DNA of 18,206 bases from Thermoleophilia bacterium. GTDB lineage: Bacteria > Actinomycetota > Thermoleophilia > Gaiellales > SKUG01. Where the stretch lies: assembly GCA_025964465.1 (NCBI GenBank), contig JAOPYS010000375.1, positions 1 to 18,206 on the forward strand, given 5' to 3'. How positions within the stretch are numbered: position 1 is the first letter of the stretch; the number at the start of each line of letters is the position of its first letter. Positions 1-6,993 of the stretch are shown here, in pieces. The notes beneath the pieces were generated by a model. It saw only the letters and a list, made by a program, of their open reading frames with translations, searched no databases and was not told where the DNA came from. A program made the position numbers and the translations under genes.

Positions 1-74
1 CCGTAGACGGCCAGCCCGAGGGCTTCGACCACGTCCAGCAGCGTCCAGCGCGGTGCAGGAGCCTCGTCAGCCAC
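1..74 (-). CDS. murF: MurF N-terminus, partial (UDP-MurNAc-tripeptide--D-Ala-D-Ala ligase)
   Basis: The GTG at 74-72 opens a frame that runs off the left edge and gives VADEAPAPRWTLLDVVEALG and a few more residues. A short acidic start followed by W-T-L-x-D-V-x-E-A-x-G is typical of MurF N-termini, which adds D-Ala-D-Ala to the UDP-MurNAc-tripeptide in the cytoplasm. It begins 8 bases after the murE stop on the same strand, the usual murE-murF order. Only 24 codons are present, so the call rests mostly on context; a start at another nearby codon is possible. Confidence 0.6.
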   Translation of the reverse strand, partial: MADEAPAPRWTLLDVVEALGLAVY

Positions 75-82
75 GTCGTCGG

Positions 83-1582
83 TCAGCCGATGGCCACGGC
101 GTCGAGGGCCTCACGCACGACGGTGACGTCGTCGAACGGCACGGTGCCGTCCGCGAACGTCTGCCCCTGCTCGTGCCCCTTGCCGGCGATGACGACCACG
201 TCGCCCGCCCGTGCGGCGCGCACCGCGTGCTCGATCGCGGCGCGCCGGTCCAGCTCCTCGACCACGTCCGCCTCGCCGCGCATGCCGCGGCGGATCTCCT
301 TGGCGATCGCCTCCGGATCCTCCGTGCGCGGGTTGTCGCTCGTGACGATGGCCAGGTCGGCGCCGAGCGATGCCGCCCGACCCATGAGCGGCCGCTTGGA
401 CCGGTCGCGGTCGCCGCCGCAGCCGAAGACCACGATGAGGTTGCGGTCGCAGATCGCCCGCGCGCTCGACAGCACCTGTTCGAGGGAGTCGGGCGTGTGC
501 GCGTAGTCGACGAGCACGGTGAAGGGCTGGCCCGCCTCGACGGGCTCGAACCGCCCGCGCACACCGTCGATGGTGTCCAGCCCGGCCTGCACGTGCTCGG
601 GCGTGAGCCCGGCCAGCAGCGCCATAGTGGCGGCGGTCAGCACGTTCTCGACGTTGAACCGCCCGCGCAGCTTCGACATGAGGTGGAAGTCGCCCACGGG
701 GCTCTCGACCTTGATCGAGGCGCCCTCCGGCAGCAGCGCGTAGCTGGCGCTCACCGACGCGCGCGACATCTCGCGCAGCGTCCAGCCCCACACCGGCACG
801 CCCTCGCGCTCGGCGTGCACCAGCTCGTCGAACAGGCGGCTGCCCCACTCGTCGTCGCAGTTGATCGCCGCGGGGAAGTACTGGCCCTCGGGCCCCGGCT
901 CGGTGAACAGCAGGCGCTTGGCCTGGTAGTAGGCCTCGAAGCTCTTGTGGTAGTCGAGGTGGTCGCGGGTCAGGTTGGTGAACCCGACGGATGCGTAGCG
1001 CACCCCGGTCGTGCGCCCCTGGTCGAGCGCGTGCGAGCTGACCTCGATGGCCGCCGAATCGTCGCCCGCGTCGACCATGTCGCGCAGCAGCCCGTGCAGG
1101 TCGAGCGCCTCGGGCGTGGTGAAGGACGTCTCGCGCTCCTCGCCGCCCACCACGACGCCGGTGGTGCCGATCATGCCGGACGTGCGCCCCGCCGCCGCGA
1201 GCATCGCGCGCAGCAGGAACGTGGTGGTCGTCTTGCCGTTGGTGCCGGTGACGCCGAACACGTCGATGCGACGGCTCGGGTGCCCGAAGTGCAGGTCGGC
1301 GATCGGGCCCATCGCGGCGCGCACGTCCGGCACCAGCACCTGGGGCACGTCGACGCCGGCCACCTCGTGCGACACGACGAGCGCCACGGCGCCGGCCGCC
1401 ACGGCCTCGGCCGCGAGGTCGTGCCCGTCGCGCGTCGCGCCGGCGACGCAGAAGAACAGCGCGCCCGGCTCGACCCGGCGCGTGTCCATCGCCAGGCTCG
1501 CGACGTCGACGCCATCTGCCCCGGCACCCTCCACGAGGGTGGCATCGGGGACGTGCTCGAGGATGTCGGCGAGGGCGCTCAC
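83..1582 (-). CDS. murE: MurE, UDP-MurNAc-L-Ala-D-Glu:meso-diaminopimelate ligase
   Basis: This 499-residue cytoplasmic ATP-dependent Mur ligase adds the third residue of the peptidoglycan stem peptide. The ATP-binding loop GTNGKTTTT is at about residues 113-121. The central domain carries the T-x-F-T-T-P-E and E-V-S-S-H-A-L motifs. The C-terminal domain has D-N-P-R at about 416-419, followed by E-D-P; this is the signature of enzymes that use meso-diaminopimelate rather than lysine. The end has A-G-K-G-H-E, also typical. The length is normal for the family. The start is GTG at 1582, with a TAGGA-like ribosome site about 11 bases upstream, just after the hup terminator. murF follows after 8 bases, so the two are probably cotranscribed. 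The assignment is very secure. Confidence 0.96.
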   Translation of the reverse strand: MSALADILEHVPDATLVEGAGADGVDVASLAMDTRRVEPGALFFCVAGATRDGHDLAAEAVAAGAVALVVSHEVAGVDVPQVLVPDVRAAMGPIADLHFGHPSRRIDVFGVTGTNGKTTTTFLLRAMLAAAGRTSGMIGTTGVVVGGEERETSFTTPEALDLHGLLRDMVDAGDDSAAIEVSSHALDQGRTTGVRYASVGFTNLTRDHLDYHKSFEAYYQAKRLLFTEPGPEGQYFPAAINCDDEWGSRLFDELVHAEREGVPVWGWTLREMSRASVSASYALLPEGASIKVESPVGDFHLMSKLRGRFNVENVLTAATMALLAGLTPEHVQAGLDTIDGVRGRFEPVEAGQPFTVLVDYAHTPDSLEQVLSSARAICDRNLIVVFGCGGDRDRSKRPLMGRAASLGADLAIVTSDNPRTEDPEAIAKEIRRGMRGEADVVEELDRRAAIEHAVRAARAGDVVVIAGKGHEQGQTFADGTVPFDDVTVVREALDAVAIG

Positions 1583-1659
1583 GGTCCGGAAATCCTACCT
1601 GTCGCCGCGGATGCGGGCGTCGACACCCCTCCGCCCTCCACGCTCGACCCGGAAGAAGA

Positions 1660-1693
1660 CGAAGGGCGCCGACCCGCAGGTCGACGCCCTTCG
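1660..1693 (-). terminator. Rho-independent-type terminator downstream of hup
   Basis: CGAAGGGCG (1660-1668) pairs perfectly with CGCCCTTCG (1685-1693). After a single C/A mismatch the stem continues with CGACC/GGTCG around a CGCA loop, about 14 pairs in all. On the minus strand the stem is followed by a pyrimidine-rich run (TCTTCTTCC) rather than a clean U-tract. It lies 23 bases after the hup stop and about 78 bases before the murE start, so it should separate hup from murE-murF. Confidence 0.75.
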
Positions 1694-1716
1694 CGGTGAT
1701 CAGCGAAGAAGTGGAC

Positions 1717-2007
1717 TCACTTCTTCTTGCCGTTCACCGTCTCCTTCAGCTTGCTGCCCGGCGTGAAGCGCGGGACGCGAGCGGCGGCGATCTTCATCTT
1801 CTCGCCGGTGCGCGGGTTCACGCCCTGGCGTGCGGCGCGCTCCGAGACGGAGAACTTGCCGAAGCCCGTGATGTTCACGTCGCTGCCGGCCTTGAGCTCG
1901 CCCTCGATCGCCCACAGGACCGCCTCGACGGCCTCCCCGGCATCCTTCTTGGAGAGCGTCGCGCGCTCGGCGACCTTCTCGATGAGACCAGTCTTGGTCA
2001 GACCCAT
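1717..2007 (-). CDS. hup: HU family DNA-binding protein
   Basis: This 96-residue nucleoid protein binds and bends DNA as a dimer. The N-terminal dimerisation half begins M-G-L-T-K-T-x-L-I-E-K-V-A and continues through the A-V-x-A-V-x-x-x-I helix. Next comes the G-F-G-K-F motif (about 49-53) and the beta-arm with R-x-G-x-N-P-R-T-G-E (about 60-69), whose Pro intercalates into DNA. A short Lys-rich tail (NGKKK) ends the protein; it has no long lysine-alanine extension of the mycobacterial HupB kind. A clear ribosome site, GAGGAG (2015-2020 on the complement), sits upstream of the ATG. It is followed by its own terminator, so it is probably monocistronic even though murE lies downstream on the same strand. 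Confidence 0.95.
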   Translation of the reverse strand: MGLTKTGLIEKVAERATLSKKDAGEAVEAVLWAIEGELKAGSDVNITGFGKFSVSERAARQGVNPRTGEKMKIAAARVPRFTPGSKLKETVNGKKK

Positions 2008-2151
2008 GTTCCCACTCCTCTGGTTCAGTCGTTCGTTGCCGACAGGAGGCGGACCCCCATGACGATGTCGACATCCTGTACTGCCCGAACCGGGGATTTC
2101 AACCAGCCCATGCGGGTTGGAGCCGGATCAGACCGGGGAAGGATCGCAGGC
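2008..2151 (-). promoter_or_regulatory. Divergent intergenic region between hup and the HD gene, with a 12-bp palindrome
   Basis: This 144-base gap between two outward-facing genes must hold promoters for both. The perfect palindrome GATGTC-GACATC lies at 2064-2075 and could be an operator. On the minus strand TTGAAA, 16-18 bases before TACAGGAT, is a weak sigma-70-like candidate for hup. For the plus-strand gene, GGAAGG (2138-2143) is its ribosome site. No further element could be assigned. Confidence 0.35.
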
Positions 2152-3099
2152 ATGGACGACACACCCGGTGACATACGAGGCCACGGCCACCCCGCAGAAG
2201 ACCACCACTCTCCTGAGGAAGAGCCTGCATTCACCAGTGAAATACCAGTATCGAACCTTGCCCGTGAAGTCGGGAGCGATCGCGCCGGTGCGCTGGCCGA
2301 ACGGCGGGTCCACGAATTCGTCGCAGAATCGCGGATTTCCCTGCCGACTCGTGGCAACCGCACGCTCGAGACGCTGCTGGAGCGCATCAACGCGGACGAG
2401 GAGCTGCGCACCTGGTGGCACATCGCCAACCTGAACGCCGTCGCGCGCATGGGCATGAACGACCACTCGTGGGTCCACATGCAGATCGTCACCAACATCG
2501 GGCTCAAGCTCCTGCGCCTGCTGGCCAAGGCCGGCGTGCAGCCCGCGATGGTCACCGACTACGGCCTCTCGCAGAAGGACGCGGAGGTGGTCGTCACCCT
2601 CGGCTGCCTGCTGCACGACGTCGGGATGAGCATCCATCGCATCGGCCACGAGGAGTTCTCGCTCTTCCTCGCCGACCGCAAGGCGCGTGAGCTGCTCGAC
2701 GGCCTCTACGACACGATCAGCCGCACCGCCGTGGTGAGCGAGGCGCTGCAGTCGATCATCACGCACCGCAGCGACGGTCGCCCGCTCACTGTCGAGGCCG
2801 GCGTGGTGCGCGTGGCCGATTCGCTCGACATGACGCACGGCCGCTCGCGCATCCCGTTCGAGCAGGGGTCGCTCTCCATCCACGCGCTCAGCGCCGCCGC
2901 GATCGACCGCGTGCGCCTGAAGCCCGGCCAGACGCGGGCGATCGAGGTCTCGATCGAGATGAACAACTCGAGCGGCGTGTTCCAGGTGGACGAGCTGCTG
3001 CGCAAGAAGCTCAAGGGCTCGGGTCTCGAGGACCACGTCGAGATCCAGGTCAGCGTGCACGAGAACGAGAAGCGCCTGCTCGACCGCTTCACGCTGTAG
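2152..3099 (+). CDS. HD-superfamily metal-dependent phosphohydrolase (COG3294-like)
   Basis: This 315-residue soluble protein starts with about 75 acidic or charged, probably disordered residues and then an HD-fold core. The putative metal ligands are H109 in N-D-H-S-W-V-H, H155-D156 in L-L-H-D-V-G-M-S-I-H-R, and a late Asp in V-A-D-S-L-D-M-T-H-G-R (about 223-226). The strings R-M-G-M-N-D-H-x-W-V-H-x-Q-I-V and H-D-V-G-M-S-I-H-R match what I recall of COG3294, predicted phosphatases/phosphodiesterases/nucleotidases shared by archaea and actinobacteria. The substrate is unknown. The C-terminal third (I-E-V-S-I-E-M-N-N-S-S-G) looks like an added alpha/beta domain. An in-frame open stretch extends upstream to 1696 across hup, but the ATG at 2152 has a GGAAGG site and is the sensible start. 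Confidence 0.85.
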   Translation: MDDTPGDIRGHGHPAEDHHSPEEEPAFTSEIPVSNLAREVGSDRAGALAERRVHEFVAESRISLPTRGNRTLETLLERINADEELRTWWHIANLNAVARMGMNDHSWVHMQIVTNIGLKLLRLLAKAGVQPAMVTDYGLSQKDAEVVVTLGCLLHDVGMSIHRIGHEEFSLFLADRKARELLDGLYDTISRTAVVSEALQSIITHRSDGRPLTVEAGVVRVADSLDMTHGRSRIPFEQGSLSIHALSAAAIDRVRLKPGQTRAIEVSIEMNNSSGVFQVDELLRKKLKGSGLEDHVEIQVSVHENEKRLLDRFTL

Positions 3100-3153
3100 G
3101 TCGCGCCGCCGCGGCGCCCCCTCGCAGGCGTTCCACGCAATTGCGGCCACCGC

Positions 3154-3172
3154 GCAGGCCGCTGCGGCCTGC
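3154..3172 (+). terminator. Hairpin downstream of the HD gene (possible terminator)
   Basis: GCAGGCCG (3154-3161) and CGGCCTGC (3165-3172) form a perfect 8-bp stem with a CTG loop, 54 bases after the HD stop. No U-tract follows, so intrinsic termination is only possible, not shown. The rest of the 178-base gap (3100-3277) holds GC-rich sequence and the GGAAGGAG ribosome site of the next gene (from 3265); I see no convincing promoter. Confidence 0.4.
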
Positions 3173-3277
3173 AACTGGCCGCTTCCGCTCCCCGACGTAG
3201 TGGGTGAAGGACCCATACGCGCATCGCTGCTCCCCCAGGCTGCGGCGCGCGTGCCCACCCGACGGAAGGAGCGAAGC

Positions 3278-3565
3278 ATGAGCTTCCTCGACTACCTGAA
3301 GGAGAACCGCGGGCAGTTCATCGACCACCGCGCCGCTCCGCCATCCCGGCCGAGCATCACGGCGCTGGAGGCCGAGGACCGCCTCGAGGATGGATCCGCC
3401 GTGCATGGCGGCGGAGGCCACGACGTGGATGGCCCGCGCCGTCGGCGTCGACCACGCGCTGCGCCACGCGGCGTGCGGTTCCGCCACGTGCGGCCGGCGT
3501 TCTCGCCGTCGCCCTACTCCGACCCCCTGCCGTACGAAGAGCCGTGGGAGCGTGCCTTCCGATGA
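3278..3565 (+). CDS. Small hypothetical protein coupled to the SLT-like gene
   Basis: This 95-residue protein of unknown function starts at ATG 3278 behind the strong ribosome site GGAAGGAG, and its TGA overlaps the ATG of the next gene (ATGA at 3562-3565), so the two are translationally coupled. The N-terminus MSFLDYLKENRGQFIDHR is a plausible amphipathic helix. The middle is rich in Gly, His and Arg (about 45-65) and the tail is Pro/aromatic-rich (Y-S-D-P-L-P-Y-E-E-P-W-E-R). There is no signal peptide or TM segment. Between about 3395 and 3465 the +1 frame has the more regular GC-rich third positions, so a sequencing or real frameshift, or overlapping coding, cannot be excluded. I do not recognise a family. 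Confidence 0.6.
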   Translation: MSFLDYLKENRGQFIDHRAAPPSRPSITALEAEDRLEDGSAVHGGGGHDVDGPRRRRRPRAAPRGVRFRHVRPAFSPSPYSDPLPYEEPWERAFR

Positions 3566-4185
3566 CCCATGCTCCCCTCCGGCGCCGCGCGCGCCTGACC
3601 TCGTCCCCCCTGCTGCGCCGCTTCGCGGACGCCAACGACCGGGCCGGCGACGCCGCCGACTGCTCCGACGAGTCGCTGGCGCGCTACGACCGGCTGCTGG
3701 CGGAGGAGGCGGAGCTGTGCGCCGTGCCCGCCGACCTGCTGCGCGCGATCTGCTGGTACGCCTCCGGGTGGCGCCAGTACGAGCCGTCGGGGCGCACGAT
3801 CGCCACGCCGGACGTGCACGGCACGCGCTGGGGCTGCATGCAGCTGTCGGACCACTGGCACCCGGATGCCTTCCCCGCGGCGATGAGCGACCCGCGGGCG
3901 AACATCCGCTACGCGGCGAACCTGCTGCACTGGCTGCACGAGCAGACCGGCTCGTGGCGTCGCGCGACCGTGGCGTTCTTCGGGCACGACGCCCGCGCCG
4001 AGCACGCGGGGCGCCGCGTGCACCACTACCGCAGCGGGCGCCCTTGGGCGATGCGACTGGCGCCGCCAACGGCAGTGCCGGTGGCTGCGGAGCAGACCTC
4101 CCCCGGCGACGACCCGATGCCGGTCACGACGGGCCCTGGCGACGATGCCGGCATCGACGACCTCTACGCCGACCTGGCGCTGTAG
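3562..4185 (+). CDS. Lysozyme/SLT-fold protein lacking the usual catalytic Glu
   Basis: This 207-residue protein has a core at about residues 55-150 that follows the lytic-transglycosylase layout: V-P-A-D-L-L-R-A-I-C-W-Y-A-S-G-W, then G-C-M-Q-L-S-D-H-W (about 91-99), then D-P-R-A-N-I-R-Y-A-A-N-L-L, then V-A-F-F-G-H-D. These correspond to the family's E-S-G, G-L-M-Q, N-I-x-x-G and A-Y-N motifs. Where active enzymes have Glu (the E-S pair), this protein has Ala67, and the AYN motif is also changed. It may be a non-catalytic glycan-binding protein. No signal peptide is visible at the chosen start (MTHAPLRRRARLTSSPLL), so its route to the wall is unclear. The C-terminal 45 residues are Pro/Asp-rich and probably disordered. 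It ends 9 bases from the converging gene on the other strand. Confidence 0.7.
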   Translation: MTHAPLRRRARLTSSPLLRRFADANDRAGDAADCSDESLARYDRLLAEEAELCAVPADLLRAICWYASGWRQYEPSGRTIATPDVHGTRWGCMQLSDHWHPDAFPAAMSDPRANIRYAANLLHWLHEQTGSWRRATVAFFGHDARAEHAGRRVHHYRSGRPWAMRLAPPTAVPVAAEQTSPGDDPMPVTTGPGDDAGIDDLYADLAL

Positions 4186-4194
4186 CGGCGGGAG

Positions 4195-4839
4195 CTACTC
4201 GCTCGAGGCGGGGTCGTGCGCGGTGGCGAGGAACTCGCTGATCGCCTTCGCATGGGCCTGGAGCCTGGCGCCGGTGGCGATGGCCACGACGCCGCTGCCG
4301 TCCCCGTGCCGGTAGACCGCGAAGCGCTGGTGGTGCACCGCGCGCCCCTGCGTCCACGTGAAGGAGTAGTCGAGGTAGCGGATGCCGTCGGCGCCGGGGC
4401 GCATCTTGGTCTCGCCCTTGACGAAGCCGCTGAACTCACGCGTGAGCTTCGCGTCGAGCTGCCCCTCGAAGACGTTGAGCACGGGCAAGGCGTGCCCGGC
4501 CTTGCCCGAGTAGGCGATGAAGGTGACCTGCGTGCCGTCGACGCACGCGGAGCCGGCGCCTCCCGCCGGGCAGAGCGCGCTGACGATCGTGCCGATGCGC
4601 TCCGTGTGGCTGGCACTGGCTGCGGTCGCGCCGAGGCGCCCCCACGCGGCCGGCAGGCCGAACTCCACCCCGCCCACCACGAGCTGCTCGGCCGGTGGCG
4701 TCGCGCCCTTGCCGGTGAGCCGGCCGGCGGCGTTCGCGAACGCGTCCGTCCTCATGGCGACGGGCGATCCGATCGAAGCTGCCGCCACGACTGCGACGAG
4801 CGCAGTGGATCGGGCCGATGCGAAGAGGTCCAGGGGCAC
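4195..4839 (-). CDS. Secreted or anchored protein of unknown function (possibly PsbP/LpqN-like fold)
   Basis: The 214-residue form starts at GTG 4839 and begins VPLDLFASAR, followed by the hydrophobic stretch STALVAVVAAASIGSPVA, a likely signal peptide or anchor. The mature part opens with V-G-G-V-E-F-G-L-P-A-A-W, recalling the first strand of Mog1/PsbP/LpqN-type domains, and ends with strands R-Y-L-D-Y-S-F-T-W and Q-R-F-A-V-Y-R plus a terminal helix. That resemblance is weak. Two Cys (A-L-C-P-A and S-A-C-V-D) could form a disulfide. The frame stays open to a GTG at 4920, but the sigma-28-like promoter at 4928-4956 would start transcription at about 4921, leaving that start leaderless. The 4839 start gives an 80-base leader with GGAAG upstream. 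The promoter links it to the surface-protein pairs that follow. Confidence 0.6.
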   Translation of the reverse strand: MPLDLFASARSTALVAVVAAASIGSPVAMRTDAFANAAGRLTGKGATPPAEQLVVGGVEFGLPAAWGRLGATAASASHTERIGTIVSALCPAGGAGSACVDGTQVTFIAYSGKAGHALPVLNVFEGQLDAKLTREFSGFVKGETKMRPGADGIRYLDYSFTWTQGRAVHHQRFAVYRHGDGSGVVAIATGARLQAHAKAISEFLATAHDPASSE

Positions 4840-4927
4840 GGGTGGTGCGACTTCCACAGTCGCCGCGGAGCCACCAGCGCCCCCGAGCCATCCGACCCGA
4901 GCCACCCTGTGAGCTTCCACTCACCGG

Positions 4928-4956
4928 CTATCGGCAGGCGCTTGCAGAATATTGAG
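4928..4956 (-). promoter_or_regulatory. Sigma-28-like promoter of the 4195-4839 gene
   Basis: On the minus strand CTCAAT (4956-4951) is followed by 15 bases and then GCCGATAG (4935-4928). The downstream box matches the FliA/SigD/WhiG -10 GCCGATAA at seven of eight positions. The upstream box resembles TAAA(G). The spacing is identical to the sites at 6965-6993, 7075-7103 and 9009-9037. It lies in an AT-richer patch (4935-4990) that also carries TTTACA and an ACAA-GT-TTGT dyad, so a second promoter or an operator could overlap it. Confidence 0.65.
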
Positions 4957-5020
4957 TACGCTATGACAAACTTGTAAAGACGCTTTGAAGCTCAGAACGT
5001 CCCCACGGCGCCATGCGGGT

Positions 5021-6151
5021 TCAGTCGTCCCACTCGTCGTCGTCGATGGACTTCGCGTGGGCCGCTTCCGCCGCCGCGACGCGCTCCTCGAGGCTCCGGT
5101 ACCGGCGCTTCGACCTGCGTCGGAGACCGAGCGGGACGGCGATCGCGAGCACGAGCGCCAGCAGGTACCACCACGACGGGATCACCCAGATGGCGGGGAG
5201 GTGCTTCGTGACGACGGTGCCATCCGCGCGCTTGATGCGCAGGGTCGGCTCGAACCGCCCGACGAGCGGGATGTCGTCGGCCCAGACCGTGTTGAACGAC
5301 CTCCTCGCGTCGCGCAGCACGATCCGCGCGGGCACGTCGATCGACGCGACCTTCTTGCCCCCGAGCGAACTCTTGATCTCGAGCGTCGCGCCGACGTCGT
5401 CGGTGATCGACCCGTCGTTCTTCCACCGGAAGCGCACTGGTGCGATGCCCGGGCCGCGCAGGCGGTCGAGCACCGGCACCTTGCCGATCTTGAGGCCGTC
5501 CCACCACACGAGCCGGGTCGACCTGACGTCCTGGACGTGTCCGCCGTCCGTGATGTCACCCGGCACGTCGAAGAAGACCTGGACGACGACGGACGGCGTG
5601 ATCTTGGTCTGGTTGCCGGTCGCCGGGTCCTTCGAGGCGACCGGATCCACGAGGCTCGCAGAGACACCCGCGTACGCGCTCCCGCCGGCTGTGTCCGCTG
5701 GCAGGTCCACGCCGACGTCGAGCCAGATCAGGTCGCCGTGGTCCAACGCGACCTGCTCCTCGGGCGGAAGCCGCAGCCACGATCCGGCGCCATATGCCTC
5801 CTTGCCGGTGGCGAAGGGAACTGGAGACCCGTCCCGGCCCGCCCCGAAGTCGTGCGCTGCGAACCTCAGGTGGATGGTCTTCCCGGTCCGGTTCTGGAAC
5901 CCCACGCACACCCGACCGGACTGCCCGGGGGCCAGATCCGTCGTGATCCGGTCCGGCAGGCCGGCGACCCCACCCGTCACGTCCGTCTTGTCGAACGTCT
6001 GCAGGTACAGGCCCCGCCCGACCTTCTGGTACTCCCGACAGTCCTTCGCCGCGGCAACCGCCGGTAACACGGCTGCGCCCACCGTCAGCGTGACGAGGGC
6101 GCAGGCGAGATGGAGCGATCGACGAACACGGGTGGTAAACACCGTCCGCAT
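5021..6151 (-). CDS. Membrane-anchored WxLIP-like (DUF916-like) surface protein, anchor 1
   Basis: The 376-residue protein has a signal peptide (about 1-35, ending A-V-A-A-A), two predicted Ig-like beta domains (about 40-190 and 195-315), a TM helix (about 325-343) and a cytoplasmic tail with basic then acidic residues. Domain 1 has L-A-P-G-Q-S-G-R-V-C-V-G-F-Q-N-R-T, then S-W-L-R-L-P-P-E-E, then V-D-L-P-A-D-T-A-G-G-S-A-Y-A-G-V. This pattern of an N-terminal strand with P-G, a W-L turn, and P-x-x-x-x-G-x-x-x-A-G is what I know of DUF916 domains in WxL-interacting proteins. The second domain ends W-A-D-D-I-P-L-V-G-R-F, and P-S-W-W abuts the membrane; both recur in the two other anchors. It follows the secreted gene at 6184-6891 by 32 bases and should be cotranscribed. 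The DUF916 relation is a motif-based inference. Confidence 0.8.
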   Translation of the reverse strand: MRTVFTTRVRRSLHLACALVTLTVGAAVLPAVAAAKDCREYQKVGRGLYLQTFDKTDVTGGVAGLPDRITTDLAPGQSGRVCVGFQNRTGKTIHLRFAAHDFGAGRDGSPVPFATGKEAYGAGSWLRLPPEEQVALDHGDLIWLDVGVDLPADTAGGSAYAGVSASLVDPVASKDPATGNQTKITPSVVVQVFFDVPGDITDGGHVQDVRSTRLVWWDGLKIGKVPVLDRLRGPGIAPVRFRWKNDGSITDDVGATLEIKSSLGGKKVASIDVPARIVLRDARRSFNTVWADDIPLVGRFEPTLRIKRADGTVVTKHLPAIWVIPSWWYLLALVLAIAVPLGLRRRSKRRYRSLEERVAAAEAAHAKSIDDDEWDD

Positions 6152-6183
6152 CTACCCCGATCGAGAAGGTGCGGAACGAACCC

Positions 6184-6891
6184 TCAGTTCGCGGTGGCGG
6201 TGAAGCTGGTCTGCACGACATAGCCGGTGTTGGCGGGCTGCGAGGCGCCCGGGTTCACGCGGTAGTCGATCGTGACATCGCCGTCGGTGGTGGAGGAAGT
6301 GGAGCACACGGCTGCCCCGTTCGGGGTCGCGTCGTTGTTCTGACCGAGGCCGAAGTAGTTGGCGCTCGCTCCCATGCCACCTGCACAGGATCCCGCGTTG
6401 ACGTTCGCCTTGATGCCGAAGTATCCCGCGGCCGCAGGCTCACCCACTGCGAATGCCGCCGGAGTGACTCCGGCAGTGGCCACGTCAGTGAACTGCGGCG
6501 CCGCGCAGTTCGCGAGAGCAGCGGCCACACAGAACGAGTTGGGGCTCGCCCCGACGCGTGTGCTTTCCACCAACAGCTGAGCGCCGAGCGCCGAGTTGTT
6601 GCTCCCGAACGTGAGTCGACACGACGCGAGCGAGACGTCGCCATCCGTGGTGTTCAGGGACGAGCCCGTGATGGTGGTCGCCGACGCGGTACCTGCGCCG
6701 CACGAGCCGCCCGTGTTCAGGTTCACGTGCACCTCCTTGGCAACCGTGGCGGTCACCGTCGTGGTGCCGGTGCTCGCTGCGTGCGAGCGGTCGACCTGGA
6801 ACCCGCCGGCAGCGAGGAGGCCGACCACGAGCAGGAATGCGGCGGGGAGCCACATCAGGCTCCGAGTACGTGTCACGCGGGCGAGCGTCAT
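6184..6891 (-). CDS. Secreted six-cysteine beta-rich surface protein 1
   Basis: This 235-residue protein has a signal peptide: MTLARVTRTR, a hydrophobic core around residues 11-31, and S-H-A-A-S as the likely cleavage region at about 40. The mature chain is rich in Thr, Ser, Ala, Gly and Asn, starts with T-T-T-V-T-A-T-V-A, and has six Cys. The stretch S-C-R-L-T-F-G-S-N-N matches D-G-C-Q-I-S-F-T-S-N-N and Q-T-C-S-I-D-F-G-T-T-N in the two paralogues encoded on the other strand. A Y-F-G-I element and the end T-G-Y-V-V-Q-T-S-F-T-A-T-A-N also correspond. The ATG at 6891 has AAGGA 8 bases upstream. The frame stays open much further (to 8052) across other genes, but that extension is an artefact. 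It is probably a fibre or coat subunit or adhesin held by the anchor protein encoded next; function is inferred. Confidence 0.85.
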   Translation of the reverse strand: MTLARVTRTRSLMWLPAAFLLVVGLLAAGGFQVDRSHAASTGTTTVTATVAKEVHVNLNTGGSCGAGTASATTITGSSLNTTDGDVSLASCRLTFGSNNSALGAQLLVESTRVGASPNSFCVAAALANCAAPQFTDVATAGVTPAAFAVGEPAAAGYFGIKANVNAGSCAGGMGASANYFGLGQNNDATPNGAAVCSTSSTTDGDVTIDYRVNPGASQPANTGYVVQTSFTATAN

Positions 6892-6964
6892 CTGGGCGGT
6901 CCTTCGGTCCGGTGTTCGACGTGCGCGCAAGGGATGCGACGGCACGCGTCCGTGATCGACCCCT

Positions 6965-6993
6965 ACTTCGGCATCCCACCCATGCAGCTTGAG
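6965..6993 (-). promoter_or_regulatory. Sigma-28-like promoter of secreted protein 1 / anchor 1
   Basis: On the minus strand CTCAAG (6993-6988), 15 bases, then GCCGAAGT (6972-6965). The first five bases of the -10 box match GCCGATAA of FliA/SigD/WhiG promoters exactly; the rest is weaker. The predicted start would be near 6958, giving a leader of about 67 bases before the ATG at 6891. Confidence 0.6.

Noticed and set aside
53..1699. Long plus-strand open frame opposite murE (548 codons)
   Set aside because: Antisense shadow in high-GC DNA: composition is Arg/Ala/His/Val-rich without family motifs, and murE on the other strand is unmistakable.
2094..2136. Possible fifth sigma-28-like site (TTCAAC followed by GCCGGAT) upstream of the HD gene
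   Set aside because: The spacer is 18 instead of 15 and the second box is GCCGGAT, not GCCGA; it does not fit the four others.
1696..2151. N-terminal extension of the HD hydrolase across hup
   Set aside because: It overlaps hup on the opposite strand; the ATG at 2152 has a proper ribosome site.
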